Below, piece after piece: positions 43,698-52,778 of a stretch of DNA of 56,043 nucleotides (within the stretch, counting starts at the first letter, position 1; each line of letters begins with the position of its first letter). The notes under the pieces are model-generated. The model saw nothing but the letters and a program-made list of their open reading frames with translations, made no database searches and was not told where the DNA came from. Source of the stretch: Verrucomicrobiia bacterium (GTDB lineage: Bacteria; Verrucomicrobiota; Verrucomicrobiia; Limisphaerales; JAOAIM01); contig JAOAIM010000005.1 in assembly GCA_026414705.1 (NCBI GenBank), positions 1 to 56,043 of the forward strand. Reading direction: 5' to 3'. The translations under genes were made by a program, and so were the position numbers.

Positions 43698-46600
43698 ATG
43701 ATCGGATTCATCGTAAAAAAGATCATCGGCTCCAAAAACGATCGGGAGCTGCGCAAGCTCTGGCCGACCGTCCGGCGCATCAATGAAATCGAGGCCGGCC
43801 TGAGCGCGCTCTCCGATGAGGAGCTGCGCGCCAAAACCGCCGAGTGGAAGGCGCGCCTCGCGCCAATCCGGGACAAGGCCGAGTTGAAGGCGGCCCTGGA
43901 CGCCCTGTTGCCGGAGGCTTACGCGGTCGTCAAAAACGTCTGCCGCCGCCTCACCGAGCGCAAAACCGAGATCATCGTCCGCGGTCATCCGGTGATCTGG
44001 GACATGATCCCGTTTGACGTGCAGTTGATCGGCGCCATCGCGCTGCATCAGGGCAAAATCGCCGAAATGGCCACCGGCGAGGGCAAAACGCTCGTGGCCA
44101 CGATGCCCGTGTATCTGAACGCGCTCACCGGTCGCGGCGTGCACGTGGTCACGGTGAACGACTACCTTGCCCAGCGCGACAGCGAATGGATGGGCGCCAT
44201 TTACCGGTTCTTGGGCCTGACCGTCGGTTGCATCGTTCACGACCAGCCCCCGCCCGTCCGCCGTCAGCAGTATTACTGCGACATCACCTACGGCACCAAC
44301 GCCGAGTTCGGCTTTGATTACCTGCGCGACAACGGCATGGCCGTGCGCCCCGAAGAACAGGTCCAGCGCGGCCACTACTACGCCATCGTGGACGAGGTGG
44401 ACTCGATCCTCATTGATGAAGCGCGCACGCCGCTGATCATCAGCGGCCCGGCCGTTCACACTTACGACGAGCAATACGCCCAGTGGAAACCGCTGGTCGA
44501 ATCGCTCGTCCGCGCCCAGGAACGCCTCTGCGCGCGCTTCCTCGCCGAAGCCGAGTCGCTTATCAAAAAGCTCCGCCCCGCCGACGGCAGCGAACCGCCC
44601 AACCGCGCCGAACTCGAACATCAGATCGGGCGGCTGCTCTTCCGCGTCAAAATGGGCCAGCCCAAGTCCGAGGGCCTGCTGCGCCTGCTCGAAGACCCGG
44701 AGAACCTCAAACTCATGAACCAGGCGGAGCTCCAACTGCACGCTGACCAGAAAAAGGCCGAGCTCTTCGCCGAAAAGGAGGAACTGTATTTCGCCATTGA
44801 CGAGAAAAGCCACGAGGCCGACCTGACCGAAAAGGGCCGCCAGTTCCTCAGCCCCAAAGACCCCGACGCCTTCGTGCTGCCCGACCTCACCGTCGCGCTG
44901 CACGAAATTGACACCGGTCCGGAAACCGATCCCCGCAAACGCTTCGAGGCCAAGGCCCGCATCCAGGCCGACTTCCAGGTCAAGGCCCAGAAAATTCACG
45001 CCATCGCCCAGCTCCTCAAGGCCTACTGCCTCTACCAGCGCGACGTCGAATACGTCATCCAGGACAACAAGGTCATCATCGTGGACCAGCACACCGGACG
45101 GCTCATGCCCGGACGCCGCTGGAGTGACGGCCTTCACCAGGCTGTCGAGGCCAAGGAGGGCGTCCAGATCGAGCGCGAAACCCAGACCCTCGCCACCATC
45201 ACCATCCAGAACTACTTCCGCCTCTACGAAAAACTCGCGGGCATGACCGGCACCGCCGAGACCGAGGCGACCGAGTTTTGGGACATCTACAAGCTGGGTG
45301 TGCTCGTCGTGCCCACCAACAAGCCCTGCATCCGCAAGGATTTCAACGACTCGGTCTATAAAACCAAACGCGAGAAATACGCGGCGGTGCTCGACGAAAT
45401 CAAACACATCCACGCCCAGGGCCGTCCGATTCTGGTCGGCACCATCTCCGTGGAGGTCAGCGAACATCTCTCGCGCATGTTGCAACGCGAGCGGTTGCCG
45501 CACTCGGTGCTCAACGCCAAATACCACCAGCAGGAGGCCGAAATCGTCGCCCGCGCCGGCCAGCGTGGCGCCATCACCATCGCCACCAACATGGCCGGCC
45601 GCGGCACCGACATCAAACTCGGCCCCGGCGTCGCCGAGCTGGGCGGCCTGCACGTCATCGGCACCGAGCGCCACGAGGCCCGCCGCATTGACCGGCAGTT
45701 GCGCGGACGCTGCGCGCGCCAGGGCGACCCCGGCAGCTCGCACTTCTTCATTTCGCTGGAGGACGATCTGATGCGGCTGTTCGGCTCCGATCGCATCGTC
45801 AAATACATGGAACGCATGGGCCTGGAAGAGGGCCAGGAACTCCAGCACCCGCTGCTCAACCGCTCGATCGAACAGGCGCAGAAACGCGTCGAGCAACACA
45901 ACTTCCAGATCCGCAAACGCACGCTCGAATACGACGACGTGATGAACAAGCAGCGCGAGGTCATCTACGGCTTCCGCAACGAGATCATTCACGCCGCCGA
46001 CGTGCGCGACCGGCTCATGGACATCATCGAGGAGGTCGTCATCCAGAAGGTCGAGCAGTTCACCAAGCCCGAATTTGATCCCAACGAATGGCAGGTGCGC
46101 GCGTTGGCCGACTGGGTGAACCTCACCTTCCCCTTGGGCATGCCGGAGAGCGAAATCGTCAAAGCCGCCCAGTCCGGCAAGGAAGAACCCGTGCCCGGCT
46201 CAATCTTCGACGGCCTCAGCCCCGCCCAGTTCGCCGTCTGCAACTTCATCCTCGAAAGCGTTCGCAAGGCCTACGAACTGAAGGTCAGCTTTGAAGACCC
46301 CGCCAAACTCGCCACCGTCGAGCGTTTCACCATCCTCGCCGCCATTGACAAGCTCTGGCAGGAGCACCTCTACGAGATGGACAGCCTCCGTTACAGCATC
46401 GGCCTGCGCGGTTACGGCCAGCGCGACCCCCTCATCGAATACAAGGCCGAGGCCTACAAGCTCTTCGACGAGTTGATGGTCAACATCAAAACCGAGATCT
46501 GCCACAACGTCTTCCGCAGCGCCTCCAGCCTCATGGCCTTTGAGAACTTCCTGCGCAACATCCCGCAACAGACGCTGCATCAGACCACCAGCGCCTTCGG

Positions 46601-46784
46601 CGCCGGCGGCACCGCCACCGCCAGCACCCGCGCTGAACCCGCGCCCAAGCCCAGCGACGTCGTGAGCGAAGCCGCCGCCGCCGTCGAAAAAATGCGGCCC
46701 GCGCGCGTCGGCCCCAAGGTCGGTCGCAACGATCCCTGCCCCTGCGGCAGCGGCAAAAAATTCAAACACTGCTGTGGGCGGTAA
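43698..46784 (+). CDS. secA: Preprotein translocase ATPase SecA
   Basis: 1028 residues, longer than E. coli SecA (901). Motor of the Sec pathway, driving proteins through SecYEG. NBD1 has MATGEGKT (Walker A, 124-131) and DEVDSILIDEART (DEAD-type Walker B). NBD2 and helical domains contain LSRMLQRERLPHSVLNAK, TNMAGRGTDIKLGPGV and LRGRCARQGDPGSS. A preprotein-binding-domain insertion lies near 260-400. The zinc-binding SEC-C tail is intact: NDPCPCGSGKKFKHCCGR with Cys1014, 1016, 1025 and 1026. Start ATG 43698 (MIGFIVKKIIGSKNDRELRK) matches the usual N-terminus. Downstream 46785-47022 is empty of genes, with no clear terminator. Confidence 0.98.
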   Translation: MIGFIVKKIIGSKNDRELRKLWPTVRRINEIEAGLSALSDEELRAKTAEWKARLAPIRDKAELKAALDALLPEAYAVVKNVCRRLTERKTEIIVRGHPVIWDMIPFDVQLIGAIALHQGKIAEMATGEGKTLVATMPVYLNALTGRGVHVVTVNDYLAQRDSEWMGAIYRFLGLTVGCIVHDQPPPVRRQQYYCDITYGTNAEFGFDYLRDNGMAVRPEEQVQRGHYYAIVDEVDSILIDEARTPLIISGPAVHTYDEQYAQWKPLVESLVRAQERLCARFLAEAESLIKKLRPADGSEPPNRAELEHQIGRLLFRVKMGQPKSEGLLRLLEDPENLKLMNQAELQLHADQKKAELFAEKEELYFAIDEKSHEADLTEKGRQFLSPKDPDAFVLPDLTVALHEIDTGPETDPRKRFEAKARIQADFQVKAQKIHAIAQLLKAYCLYQRDVEYVIQDNKVIIVDQHTGRLMPGRRWSDGLHQAVEAKEGVQIERETQTLATITIQNYFRLYEKLAGMTGTAETEATEFWDIYKLGVLVVPTNKPCIRKDFNDSVYKTKREKYAAVLDEIKHIHAQGRPILVGTISVEVSEHLSRMLQRERLPHSVLNAKYHQQEAEIVARAGQRGAITIATNMAGRGTDIKLGPGVAELGGLHVIGTERHEARRIDRQLRGRCARQGDPGSSHFFISLEDDLMRLFGSDRIVKYMERMGLEEGQELQHPLLNRSIEQAQKRVEQHNFQIRKRTLEYDDVMNKQREVIYGFRNEIIHAADVRDRLMDIIEEVVIQKVEQFTKPEFDPNEWQVRALADWVNLTFPLGMPESEIVKAAQSGKEEPVPGSIFDGLSPAQFAVCNFILESVRKAYELKVSFEDPAKLATVERFTILAAIDKLWQEHLYEMDSLRYSIGLRGYGQRDPLIEYKAEAYKLFDELMVNIKTEICHNVFRSASSLMAFENFLRNIPQQTLHQTTSAFGAGGTATASTRAEPAPKPSDVVSEAAAAVEKMRPARVGPKVGRNDPCPCGSGKKFKHCCGR

Positions 46785-47022
46785 CGCGCCCGCCTCCGGT
46801 CAAACCCCCGTCCCGACACGCTCGCAGGGAGCAGCCCGACCATGTTCCAACGCGACCCGGGATTCGGTCGTGGACGAAGGCGCGCTGCACATCGCACCGC
46901 CGCTGCGAGGACGCTTGAAGAATGGCGGGCCGGCCTCCCCACTTCGGTTCGTGGTCAGCCGGCACGAGCCTTCCAGAACCGGGCTTCAGGCTACGGCCTC
47001 GGAACACCCGTTACCCAGCGGA

Positions 47023-47412
47023 TCAGGGCAAACGGGCGAGCAAAAATTCCCACGCGCCCCGCACGTCGCGCTCCACGGCGGCCATTTCATGGCTCAAGGG
47101 ACTGAGCATCATCTCGGTCATCCGCGCGGGTGAAGCCCAGACGGTTTCTGGCGGTGGATTGGGCGGGAGCGGGAGTGGCGTTGCCGCGTGCGGAGCAGGG
47201 GCTTGTGTGTCTGCGCGCCAAAGGCTGATCCCGGCAAGGCCAAGGCCGACGCCCACCATCAGCCCCACGAGCCAGCGCGCCGTGACGCGATGCTTCGGTG
47301 TGGGTCGAATTTCCCTCCGCGCTCGCACCGCGGCCATGATGGCATCATGCAGGTCCGGCGGCGGTGGAGTGCGCGGTTTGCTGGTTCGAAGTCGCTCTTC
47401 CAGGTCGCTCAT
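47023..47412 (-). CDS. Small single-span membrane protein, possible anti-sigma factor
   Basis: 129 residues. A cytoplasmic N-terminal segment (MSDLEERLRTSKPRTPPPPD), a single hydrophobic helix (about 49-66, VGLMVGVGLGLAGISLW) and a Pro-rich plus acidic C-terminal part outside. The gene lies 29 bp after the ECF sigma factor stop, the usual place for an anti-sigma factor, but there is no zinc-binding HxxxCxxC motif, so its role is inferred from position. An in-frame TTG at 47421 is an alternative start. Confidence 0.65.
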   Translation of the reverse strand: MSDLEERLRTSKPRTPPPPDLHDAIMAAVRARREIRPTPKHRVTARWLVGLMVGVGLGLAGISLWRADTQAPAPHAATPLPLPPNPPPETVWASPARMTEMMLSPLSHEMAAVERDVRGAWEFLLARLP

Positions 47413-47441
47413 AATCGTCAAATCGGGTTCAGCGGCACGCC

Positions 47442-48065
47442 TCAGGGCGTGGGTTTGATCAGTCCGGACACGGCCACGGCAGGCCCGGAAGGGGCCGGGG
47501 CTGACGCGCCTTCGAGCGCGCGCCGGACCCGCAGTTCGCGGCCCAACGTCCTTCGGGCGCGGAACAGCAGCACTTTCACATGCGGCAGTGTTTTGCCCGT
47601 CACCCGCGCCACGTCGCGCACGCTCAGGTCCTCGACGTAGTGCAACCAGAGCGTTTGAAACTGCGTGGCCGGGAGGACGCGACGTGCCAACGCCCAGAGG
47701 TCATCACACGCCTCGCGCCGCGCCATCAACTCAAACGGGTCATGGGTGTCCGCCTCTTCGCCAATCGGCTCGGCGCCGACCACCGGCGCCCGGCGCGCGT
47801 GATCAATGCATTTGCGCCGCGCAATCGTGAACAACCAGGTGACAAACGCGTGCGCCGAGTCGAACCGGTTCAGATGCAGGTAGGCGGCCACAAACGTGTC
47901 CTGGGTGATCTCCCGGGCGTCGGCTTCCCGACCGCACCAGTGCAGCGCAAAGCGGTAAATGCGCGCCTCAAACCGCTCCACCAGCGTCTCAAACGCCCCG
48001 ACTTCACCCGCTTGCGCGCGGTGCGCCAGTTCTTCGTCCGTCAGATGGGACAGCGCTTCGGCCAC
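47442..48065 (-). CDS. ECF-type sigma-70 family RNA polymerase sigma factor
   Basis: 207 residues from GTG 48065. Region 2: FETLVERFEARIYRFALHW, EITQDTFVAAYLHL, FVTWLFTIARRKCIDHARR. Region 4: LPATQFQTLWLHYVEDLSV with the HTH DVARVTGKTLPHVKVLLFRARRT. The C-terminal 30 residues are Pro/Ala-rich. Directs RNA polymerase to a subset of promoters, probably under the control of the membrane protein encoded downstream and the exported protein upstream. No target promoter motif can be assigned here. GAGAAG lies 2-8 nt before the GTG. Confidence 0.93.
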   Translation of the reverse strand: MAEALSHLTDEELAHRAQAGEVGAFETLVERFEARIYRFALHWCGREADAREITQDTFVAAYLHLNRFDSAHAFVTWLFTIARRKCIDHARRAPVVGAEPIGEEADTHDPFELMARREACDDLWALARRVLPATQFQTLWLHYVEDLSVRDVARVTGKTLPHVKVLLFRARRTLGRELRVRRALEGASAPAPSGPAVAVSGLIKPTP

Positions 48066-48262
48066 GGCTTCTCGCAGGCTTTATCCTCGAAACGTCCGGT
48101 GCCGCCGGGCGGCATTGCCGGGCCACCGATCGAAATCCGGGTCAACACCCACCGTTGCAGATGCACAGCCTTCCCCCGCCCGATGAACCGCAGGTTCCGG
48201 GCAACGACCCGCCGTCGGTGTTCTTCCGGGTTTCATCCGTGGATCAACGGTGGTTTTCAGGC

Positions 48263-49210
48263 TTATGGGGTGGCTGCTTTTTTTCGGGCCTGAGCCGCGC
48301 GCAGCATCTCGATCATCTCGCTGGCGGGCATGTCCAGGCGAAGCCGAACCGTGCTGTTGACCTGTTCGACGCTCAGCGCCCGGGCAAGTTTCTGGTTTTC
48401 CGGTTTGTCAATTTGCAGCTTCATCAGCCCGATCAAACCGCGTCCGACCAGCTCGATGTGCCGGGCGACCTCTTCGTTGTCGGCCAACAGCGTGAGCGTG
48501 GCCTCCACCCGTTGTTGCTTCTCGCCCATGACCAGCGCAAGTCCCCTGGACTGCCGGAACACCGCAGCGTTGGGGTCATTGGCGGGCAGTTCCAGCTTGC
48601 GCGCCGCGCCTTGCAAAAACACCGCCCCGCCCTCCCCGCGCGCGAAATCCGCCTCGGCCGCCAGACCCGGAATGAGCCGGTCCATCACGTCCAGCGCCTC
48701 CGCCACCCGGCTGTGTTTCTGCCCGAAAATCACGACGCGATTCCCGTAGATGGCCGCGTAGGTGCGCGGTTTTTTCCCGTCCTTCGCCGGTTTGTTCTCG
48801 TCTATCCAGTTGTGAATGGTGTGATGCCGGTGCGCGGACGATTGGTGATCTTTCGCGCCCTCGGCCAGGGTGGTCAGCCGGTTCGCATCAAAATCCGCAT
48901 ACACCAACAGCACCGCGTCTTCCTCGGCCGGGCTGACACCATAGAGCGTCAACCCTCGCAGCGCGCGGCGCGGATCAAAATTGAAAACGGTTTGGAACGC
49001 GGCGAACTTTTTTTGCGCCTCGGGTTTCTCCAGTTCCGCCAGCAGATACTGACCCAGCGCGGTTTGCCGCAACGCGTCGGCATCCACGTGCAGCCACCAC
49101 ATCGGATCCCGGACCACGTCGTTGCGCTGAAGCGGCGCGGCCCCTCCGCTCAACACGGCCCCCAGCAGACCAAGCGAGACAAAAACATGCAGAAGGTTTT
49201 TTCGGTTCAT
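48263..49210 (-). CDS. Exported protein of unknown function beside ECF sigma factor
   Basis: 315 residues with a signal peptide (NLLHVFVSLGLLGAVLSGGA, about 4-23). Soluble afterwards: DPMWWLHVDADALRQTALGQ, GLTLYGVSPAEEDAVLLVYAD, YAAIYGNRVVIFGQKHSRV, then a helical region ending ARALSVEQVNSTVRLRLDMP. I do not recognise the domain; the pattern of 'how many units consumed' phrases is not informative. ATG 49210 chosen; the frame is open to 49549 without conserved content. 197 bp upstream of the sigma gene on the same strand; the spacer 48218-48262 holds a repeat-like TTTCATCCGTGG segment. Confidence 0.75.
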   Translation of the reverse strand: MNRKNLLHVFVSLGLLGAVLSGGAAPLQRNDVVRDPMWWLHVDADALRQTALGQYLLAELEKPEAQKKFAAFQTVFNFDPRRALRGLTLYGVSPAEEDAVLLVYADFDANRLTTLAEGAKDHQSSAHRHHTIHNWIDENKPAKDGKKPRTYAAIYGNRVVIFGQKHSRVAEALDVMDRLIPGLAAEADFARGEGGAVFLQGAARKLELPANDPNAAVFRQSRGLALVMGEKQQRVEATLTLLADNEEVARHIELVGRGLIGLMKLQIDKPENQKLARALSVEQVNSTVRLRLDMPASEMIEMLRAAQARKKAATP

Positions 49211-49575
49211 AACGTTGTGCATTATTGGTGGTGCGTTATTGCATGGATCGGGAACGACTTCGCTCCCGTCCATTGGGGGATACGCGGCTGCCCATCGGCA
49301 GGTTACAGCACCGCTCCAGAATCGCAAATTTCCCTCCCTCAACGATTCCCCCATTTCCGGGTGCTGCGCCGGGTTTACCAACGCCGAGGAGCGCCGCCGC
49401 GCCCAAGAAAACGCCGCCCACCGGTCGCAGCCGCTTCGCTGGCCGTTCGCAGCGTCTCGAAAATCGTTCCCGCGGCTTGCGCTTCGGATTGGCACGTTCG
49501 GGCGCGGCGGGGCCAGCCCGGTTGAATTTGCGCCGCTTGCAGCGGTCAATCATAGTGGCGGGCGACCGCAGGCGA
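49211..49575. other. Divergent intergenic region with a CTGCC/GGCAG hairpin
   Basis: 365 bp between the minus-strand exported protein and the plus-strand propeller. Contains a short hairpin CTGCC-catc-GGCAG (49288-49301) followed by TTACAGCACC and CGCAAATTTCC, which looks like a degenerate copy of the CTGCC/GGC repeats near 31221 and 55980. No gene seen; promoters for both directions must lie here but none is convincing. Confidence 0.4.
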
Positions 49576-50724
49576 ATGAACACATCGTGGCAACAATGGG
49601 CGGCAGTTGCGGTGGCGTTTGGGTGTCTGGCACGCAGCGCAGCGGCGGACTGGCCGATGTTCCGGGGCGACCCGGCGTTGCGGGGTGTGGCCGGGGGCAC
49701 GCTGCCCGACCAGCCCGCGCTGTTGTGGCGCTTCAAAACCGGCGGCCCCGTTGCCTCCTCTCCGGCCATCGTTGGCGGGCGGGTCTTCATCGGCTCGGGC
49801 GATGGCCACCTGTATGCGCTGGCACTGGCCGACGGCAAAAAACTTTGGGAGTTCAAAACCGGCGGCCCGGTGGACTCCTCGCCGTTGGTGCTCGGCGGGG
49901 GCGTGTTCGTCGGGTCGCATGACGGCGCGCTCTACGCGCTGGAGGCCGACACCGGCCGCCTGCTCTGGAAATACGAGACCGGCGACAAAATCCCCGGCGG
50001 GCCGAGCTGGTTCACCCTGGCGCGCAGCAACGCGCCCGCGCAAACCAACATTCTGGTCGGCAGCTACGATTTCAAATTGCACTGTGTGGAGGCCGCCACC
50101 GGCCGCAGCAACTGGGTTTACGAAACCGCCAACTACATCAACGGCACCCCCGCCGTGGCAGACGGACGCGCGGTCGTCGGCGGCTGCGACGCGGTCTTGC
50201 ACGTGGTGTCGCTGGCCGACGGGCGCGCGCTCAGGCAGATCGAAGCGGGCGCCTACGTCGCCGGCTCGGTGGCCCTGGACGGCCCGCGCGCGTTTTTCGG
50301 CAACTTTCAAAATCGCTTTCTCTGCGTGGATGTCGAGGCGGGCAACGTGGTCTGGACGTTTCGTGACCGGGAATTTCCGTTCTACGCCTCGCCGGCGCTG
50401 GTGGGCGAGCGGGTGCTGATCGGCGGGCGGGACAAACAACTCCACTGCCTCAACCGCGCCGACGGCCAGCGGCTCTGGGTCTTCGCCGCGCGCGGCAAGC
50501 TCGACAGCTCGCCCGTGGTCTGTGGCGAGCGCGTGCTGGTGGGCAGCGACGACGGGCGGCTTTACCTTGTTTCGCTGCGCGACGGCAGGCAGGTTTGGTC
50601 GTATGAAATCGGCGCGGCCATTGACAGCTCGCCCGGCGTCGCCGGGGGCCGCTTTGTCGTCGGCGCGCAAGACGGCGTCGTCTATGCCTTCGGGCCGCCG
50701 CCCGGGCGCACCGTGACGCGTTAG
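49576..50724 (+). CDS. Exported PQQ-type beta-propeller protein
   Basis: 382 residues. Signal peptide WAAVAVAFGCLARSAAADW (about 8-26). At least six repeats of the pattern SSPAIVGGRVFIGSGDGHLY / ALADGKKLWEFKTGGPVDSS, each with a G-D/N-G-x-L-Y core and a Trp, typical of pyrrolo-quinoline-quinone-like (BamB/outer membrane propeller) repeats. No catalytic residues of PQQ dehydrogenases, so probably structural or binding. Followed after 24 bp by the DUF4340 gene, likely the same transcript. Confidence 0.88.
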   Translation: MNTSWQQWAAVAVAFGCLARSAAADWPMFRGDPALRGVAGGTLPDQPALLWRFKTGGPVASSPAIVGGRVFIGSGDGHLYALALADGKKLWEFKTGGPVDSSPLVLGGGVFVGSHDGALYALEADTGRLLWKYETGDKIPGGPSWFTLARSNAPAQTNILVGSYDFKLHCVEAATGRSNWVYETANYINGTPAVADGRAVVGGCDAVLHVVSLADGRALRQIEAGAYVAGSVALDGPRAFFGNFQNRFLCVDVEAGNVVWTFRDREFPFYASPALVGERVLIGGRDKQLHCLNRADGQRLWVFAARGKLDSSPVVCGERVLVGSDDGRLYLVSLRDGRQVWSYEIGAAIDSSPGVAGGRFVVGAQDGVVYAFGPPPGRTVTR

Positions 50725-50748
50725 CCACAGCGCGCTTCCACCCAGCGC

Positions 50749-52596
50749 ATGAGCACCCGCAGCACGTGGAACTGGTTTCTCATCGCGGCCGCGCTCTTCG
50801 CGTTCATCGTGTTGGTGGAACGGCACTGGCGCAAACCGCCGCCCGGCCCGCAACCGGTTTTGCCCGGGTTCAAACCCGCCGCCGTGACCGCCGTGCAGGT
50901 CTATCCGTCGGGCCGGTTTGAAATTCGCGCTCAACGCATCCCAACCCCGGCCGCGTCAACCGCCCCGTCCACCGCCGGGTCAACCTGGCAACTGACCAAA
51001 CCCGTCGCCGCCCCCGCGCAGGGCGCGCGCATCGAGGCGTTGCTCGGCGCCCTGGAACAACTCAAGCCTTCCGCCCCGCCGTTGACGCCCGACCGGTTGC
51101 GCGATCCGCTCAAGGCCGACTCGGAGTTCGGCCTGGACAACCCGCAACTGACGCTCGTGCTCCAGGAAAACGGCGCCGCCCGCCATCTGCGCTTCGGCGC
51201 GCTCTCGGCCCCCGGCGATCAGGTCTTCGTGCGCGTGGTGGGCGACGAACACATCTACGCGGTGGACGCCCGCCTGCTGGCGCTCATCCCGCGCGACGTG
51301 GCCGAGTGGCGCGACACCACCTTCGCGGACGTGCAGGCGCTGCACTTTGACCGGTTGCTGCTCACCCACGCCGGCAACGTGATCGAATTCCAGCGCGAGA
51401 GCCCCGGCGCGCCCTGGCGCATGAACCGCCCGCTCCGCGCCCGCGTCAACCAAAACCGACTCCTGGAAGCCCTCCAGCAACTCCATGCCCTCCGCGTGGC
51501 CGAATTCGTCACCGATGACCCCAACGCCGACCTCGACGCCTACGGCCTGCAACCCGCAGACGTCGAACTCACGTTCGCGCGCGGCACCAACATCCTGGTG
51601 CGTCTGTTCTTCGGCCGCACCAACGCGCTGGGACACGTGTTCGCGCGGCGTCACGGCCTGCCCGGCGTGGTCGCCCTGCCCGCCGAGCCGCTGATCCCGT
51701 GGCGGCGCGCCAGCTTCGACGATTTCCGCGACCGGCATCTCATCGCCCTGACGCCCCTGCCGGCCGCCGTCGAAGTGCGCGGCGAAGAACCCTTCACCCT
51801 GCTGGCTCAAACCAACGGTTGGCGCATCACGCCCCAAACCTTCCCGATTGACCCGGCCTGGGCCGACGAAGCCCTCGCAGCCCTCGCAAGCTTTGAGGTC
51901 GAATTTCACAAAAACGCCGCCACCGAACCGGACCTGCGCGCGGCGGGTTTGATGGAACCGGCCCGCCTCATCCGCCTGCTCGCCGCGCCCCCGACCAACG
52001 GCGTCACCAACGTGCTCGCCGAATTGCGCTTCGGCCTGACCAACGACCAGCGCGTGCTGGTGGCGCGCGCCGACGAGGATTCCATTTACGCGCTGCGGCT
52101 GGCGGATTTCGAGCGGTTGCCCTGGGCCGCCTGGCAGTTGCGCGACCGGCATCCGTGGCGCTTCAGCGTCGAGGAGGTGGCGCGCGTTGCGTCGCGTCAG
52201 GCCGGACGCGCCCGCGAATGGCTGCGGGTGGGCACGAACGCCTGGACGCTTGCCCCCGGCTCGCAGGGCTTCGTGAACAGCTTCGCCGTCGAGGAAACCG
52301 TCCACCGCCTCGGCGAACTCGCCGCCACGCTCTGGGTGCTGCGCGTCGCGGCCGACGCCAAACCTGAAGCACTCGCTGCCGCCCGGCAACGTTTCGGCCT
52401 GGGTCCGGACGGCCTCTCGGTCACGTGCCATCTCAAGAGCGGCGCGGCGCACCTCGTCGAGTTCGGCAACCTCGCGCCGTCGGGTTACCCCTACGCTGCG
52501 GTGACGTTGGGCGGGGAACTGTGGGTGTTCGAGTTTCCTCGCGCGCTTTACGAACTGGTGCAGGCCTACCTGACGCCCGGCGCGGCCTCGCCCTGA
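50749..52596 (+). CDS. DUF4340-domain membrane-anchored periplasmic protein
   Basis: 615 residues. N-terminal membrane anchor TWNWFLIAAALFAFIVLVERH (about 6-26). Three repeats of the DUF4340 type: VFVRVVGDEHIYAVDARLLALI, HVFARRHGLPGVVALPAE and YALRLADFERLPWAAWQL, each with a strand-loop comparing to a DRxL/WRD phrase (AEWRDTTFADVQ, FDDFRDRHLI, LRDRHPWRFSVEEV). In other bacteria the gene accompanies GldG-like ABC transporters, but none is in the window. Pro/Ala/Ser/Thr-rich spacer near 60-85. Function unknown. Confidence 0.85.
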   Translation: MSTRSTWNWFLIAAALFAFIVLVERHWRKPPPGPQPVLPGFKPAAVTAVQVYPSGRFEIRAQRIPTPAASTAPSTAGSTWQLTKPVAAPAQGARIEALLGALEQLKPSAPPLTPDRLRDPLKADSEFGLDNPQLTLVLQENGAARHLRFGALSAPGDQVFVRVVGDEHIYAVDARLLALIPRDVAEWRDTTFADVQALHFDRLLLTHAGNVIEFQRESPGAPWRMNRPLRARVNQNRLLEALQQLHALRVAEFVTDDPNADLDAYGLQPADVELTFARGTNILVRLFFGRTNALGHVFARRHGLPGVVALPAEPLIPWRRASFDDFRDRHLIALTPLPAAVEVRGEEPFTLLAQTNGWRITPQTFPIDPAWADEALAALASFEVEFHKNAATEPDLRAAGLMEPARLIRLLAAPPTNGVTNVLAELRFGLTNDQRVLVARADEDSIYALRLADFERLPWAAWQLRDRHPWRFSVEEVARVASRQAGRAREWLRVGTNAWTLAPGSQGFVNSFAVEETVHRLGELAATLWVLRVAADAKPEALAAARQRFGLGPDGLSVTCHLKSGAAHLVEFGNLAPSGYPYAAVTLGGELWVFEFPRALYELVQAYLTPGAASP

Positions 52597-52778
52597 ATCT
52601 CAAAACGTTTGTCAAACCGCCACGAACCACCCGAAACACACGAACCGGAGGCAAAGCATGAATGGCCACCGGTGTGCACATGAATCCTTCCCCGGGCGGA
52701 TGGCCCGGCGGCGACCACTCATGGCTTTGTGGCCCGATGCAGGCGTTGGGCACTTGAAATCATTTTTCCACAACGAGC
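52597..52778. other. Spacer with CACGAAC-type direct repeats
   Basis: CACGAACCACCCGAAACA and the adjacent CACGAACCGG (52621-52648) are short imperfect direct repeats, probably of the same family as intergenic stretches elsewhere that read GTTTCGGGTGGTTCGTG in reverse complement. No gene seen. Confidence 0.4.
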
